Shown here: piece by piece, positions 42,347-43,273 of the stretch | Position numbering within the stretch: the stretch's first letter is position 1 | Layout: each line of letters starts with the position of its first letter | NCBI GenBank assembly: GCA_964424455.1 | Contig: CAYRJA010000014.1 | Coordinates: 1 to 43,273 of the forward strand | Source: CAYRJA01 sp964424455 | GTDB taxonomy: Bacteria > Bacteroidota > Bacteroidia > Chitinophagales > UBA10324 | Direction: 5' to 3' | DNA length: 43,273 bases | Made by a program: the position numbers and the translations under genes | The notes under the pieces: generated by a model | Databases searched by the model: none | What the model was told of the DNA's origin: nothing | What the model saw: only the letters and a program-made list of their open reading frames with translations

Positions 42347-43273
42347 TCATTTAGCTAATGCTTGAATAATGTCGTACTTGGTAATGATGTGTAAGTTTCC
42401 TAATCCGTCTTTTGCCATCACAGCAGGATTATCTTTAGTAATCATGCCGGATAATCTTTCTATTGAAGTTCCATCTTTTACAATCGGAAAAGGTTTCTCC
42501 ATTACTTCGCTCACCTTTTTGTTCTTCACTTCATGATTAGCAAGAAGCTTAACGAGCAATCCGCTTTCAGTAAGCGTACCTATACATTCACGGTTTTCAA
42601 CCACAGGAACTTGTGCAATATCGTTTTCTCTCATCAACTGGATTGCGGTTGTAACAGTATCATCCGGTGTTACAGCAAGTAGTTCCCGCCCTGCTTTTAT
42701 GTCCACAATATCACGAACTGTTTTTACAGACAGCCATCCGTGATCGCGCATCCAGTCATCATTGTATAACTTAGCAACATAACGGCTGCCGTGGTCATGA
42801 AAAATTACTACAACCAAGTCGGTAGGTTTTAACTTTGACTTCATCTGTAACAGTCCCTGAATGGCTGAGCCGGCAGAGTAGCCGACGAAGATTCCTTCTT
42901 TCTTGGTAATCTCACGTGCCATCAGTGCACCGTCTTTGTCTGTTACTTTTTCAAAATGGTCAATCAAATCAAAATTAACATTGGCGGGCAGAATATCCTC
43001 ACCGATTCCTTCTGTGATGTAAGGGTAAATTTCCTTCTCATCCAGCACTTTCGATTCGTGATACTTTTTCAGTACCGAACCGTAAGTATCAATTGCCCAA
43101 AGTTTAATGTCCGGATTTTTCTCTTTCAGAAATTTACCTGTACCTGAAATAGTTCCTCCAGTTCCTGTGCCGACAACAAGGTGAGTAATTTTCCCTTCTG
43201 TCTGTTCCCATATTTCAGGACCTGTTGTTTCATAGTGGGCAGTGCTGTTACTCAGGTTATCATATTGATTTGG
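42347..43273 (-). CDS. Cystathionine beta-synthase with C-terminal CBS domains, partial (cut by window edge)
   Basis: The frame runs without interruption off the right end, so Met at 43048 is internal. The visible part begins PNQYDNLSNSTAHY, then GTGTGGTISGTGKFLKE (the PLP phosphate loop), NPDIKLWAIDTYGS and EGIGEDILP, all typical of the fold-II PLP enzymes CBS and cysteine synthase. The last ~125 residues are two CBS domains (DTVTTAIQLMREND, IAQVPVVENRECIG, and VSEVMEKPFPIV), which marks CBS over plain cysteine synthase. It condenses serine and homocysteine; the CBS pair may bind SAM or another nucleotide. The PLP lysine is outside the window. Confidence 0.93.
   Translation of the reverse strand, partial: PNQYDNLSNSTAHYETTGPEIWEQTEGKITHLVVGTGTGGTISGTGKFLKEKNPDIKLWAIDTYGSVLKKYHESKVLDEKEIYPYITEGIGEDILPANVNFDLIDHFEKVTDKDGALMAREITKKEGIFVGYSAGSAIQGLLQMKSKLKPTDLVVVIFHDHGSRYVAKLYNDDWMRDHGWLSVKTVRDIVDIKAGRELLAVTPDDTVTTAIQLMRENDIAQVPVVENRECIGTLTESGLLVKLLANHEVKNKKVSEVMEKPFPIVKDGTSIERLSGMITKDNPAVMAKDGLGNLHIITKYDIIQALAK

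Noticed and set aside
1956..42852. TGTWACA as a polar FtsK-orienting (KOPS) or Chi-like word
   Set aside because: About 42 and 35 copies lie on the two strands, so there is no useful bias within this window. A bias on a larger scale cannot be excluded from here.
1..43273. CRISPR array, tRNA or rRNA genes, prophage
   Set aside because: I found no regular repeat-spacer pattern, no cloverleaf-like CCA or T-loop signature, no rRNA core words, and no phage structural or integrase genes.

Overview
The window is a piece of chromosome from a member of the phylum Bacteroidota. This rests on a type IX secretion cargo protein with a type A tail (3941-5185), a gliding-motility-type C-terminal domain protein (10729-12378), TAnnTTTG-type promoter elements, weak or absent Shine-Dalgarno sites and menaquinone synthesis by the futalosine route (mqnE, mqnA). 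By eye the GC content is near 40%. The genus cannot be fixed from this sequence. I saw no tRNA, rRNA, CRISPR array or complete prophage.

Layout. 1-355 is intergenic with a dispersed 'HPERSEGS'-type repeat. 356-15155 is mostly housekeeping: dnaE, a secreted phosphodiesterase-like protein, a GNAT enzyme, an EamA exporter, an M1 peptidase, a small YtxH/holin-like membrane trio, an amino acid permease, a gliding-type adhesin, dihydrofolate reductase and a large cation/proton antiporter. 15156-21111 is the accessory region: an orphan gene, a RAYT (Y1_Tnp) transposase with REP palindromes on both sides, a RAYT remnant, a small secreted protein, a cytochrome b561/membrane protein/AraC module, and an attC-like inverted repeat. 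21112-27605 carries an NlpC/P60 lipoprotein, purB, an outer-membrane protein, mqnE, a histidine phosphatase, mqnA and a SIMPL protein. 27619-34196 is read entirely on the minus strand: an acyl-CoA carboxylase beta subunit, then a cluster of six genes that looks like a nitric-oxide or Fe-S damage response (RIC/ScdA with three extra DUF2249 domains, cupin, DUF2249 protein, haem-copper/NnrS-like membrane protein, MIP18-type Fe-S factor, Rrf2 regulator with three Cys). 34357-43273 holds a nucleoside phosphorylase, a universal stress protein, a GT-C membrane protein, a YdjM-like membrane protein, accD, fbaB, a BtuF-like protein and a cystathionine beta-synthase cut by the window edge.

The most unusual signal is not a gene. 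The near-palindromic heptamer TGTWACA (TGTTACA on one strand, TGTAACA on the other) occurs about 77 times by my hand count, roughly one per 560 bp, where base composition predicts about 8. It lies on both strands, in genes and between them, and in all three codon phases. The favoured extended form is (C/G)TGTTACAG. Five REP-like hairpins in the accessory region each have a TGTTACA 6-8 bp before the stem and most have a GGAC-like foot after it. This links the dispersed word to the RAYT/REP system and makes a composite element worth testing.
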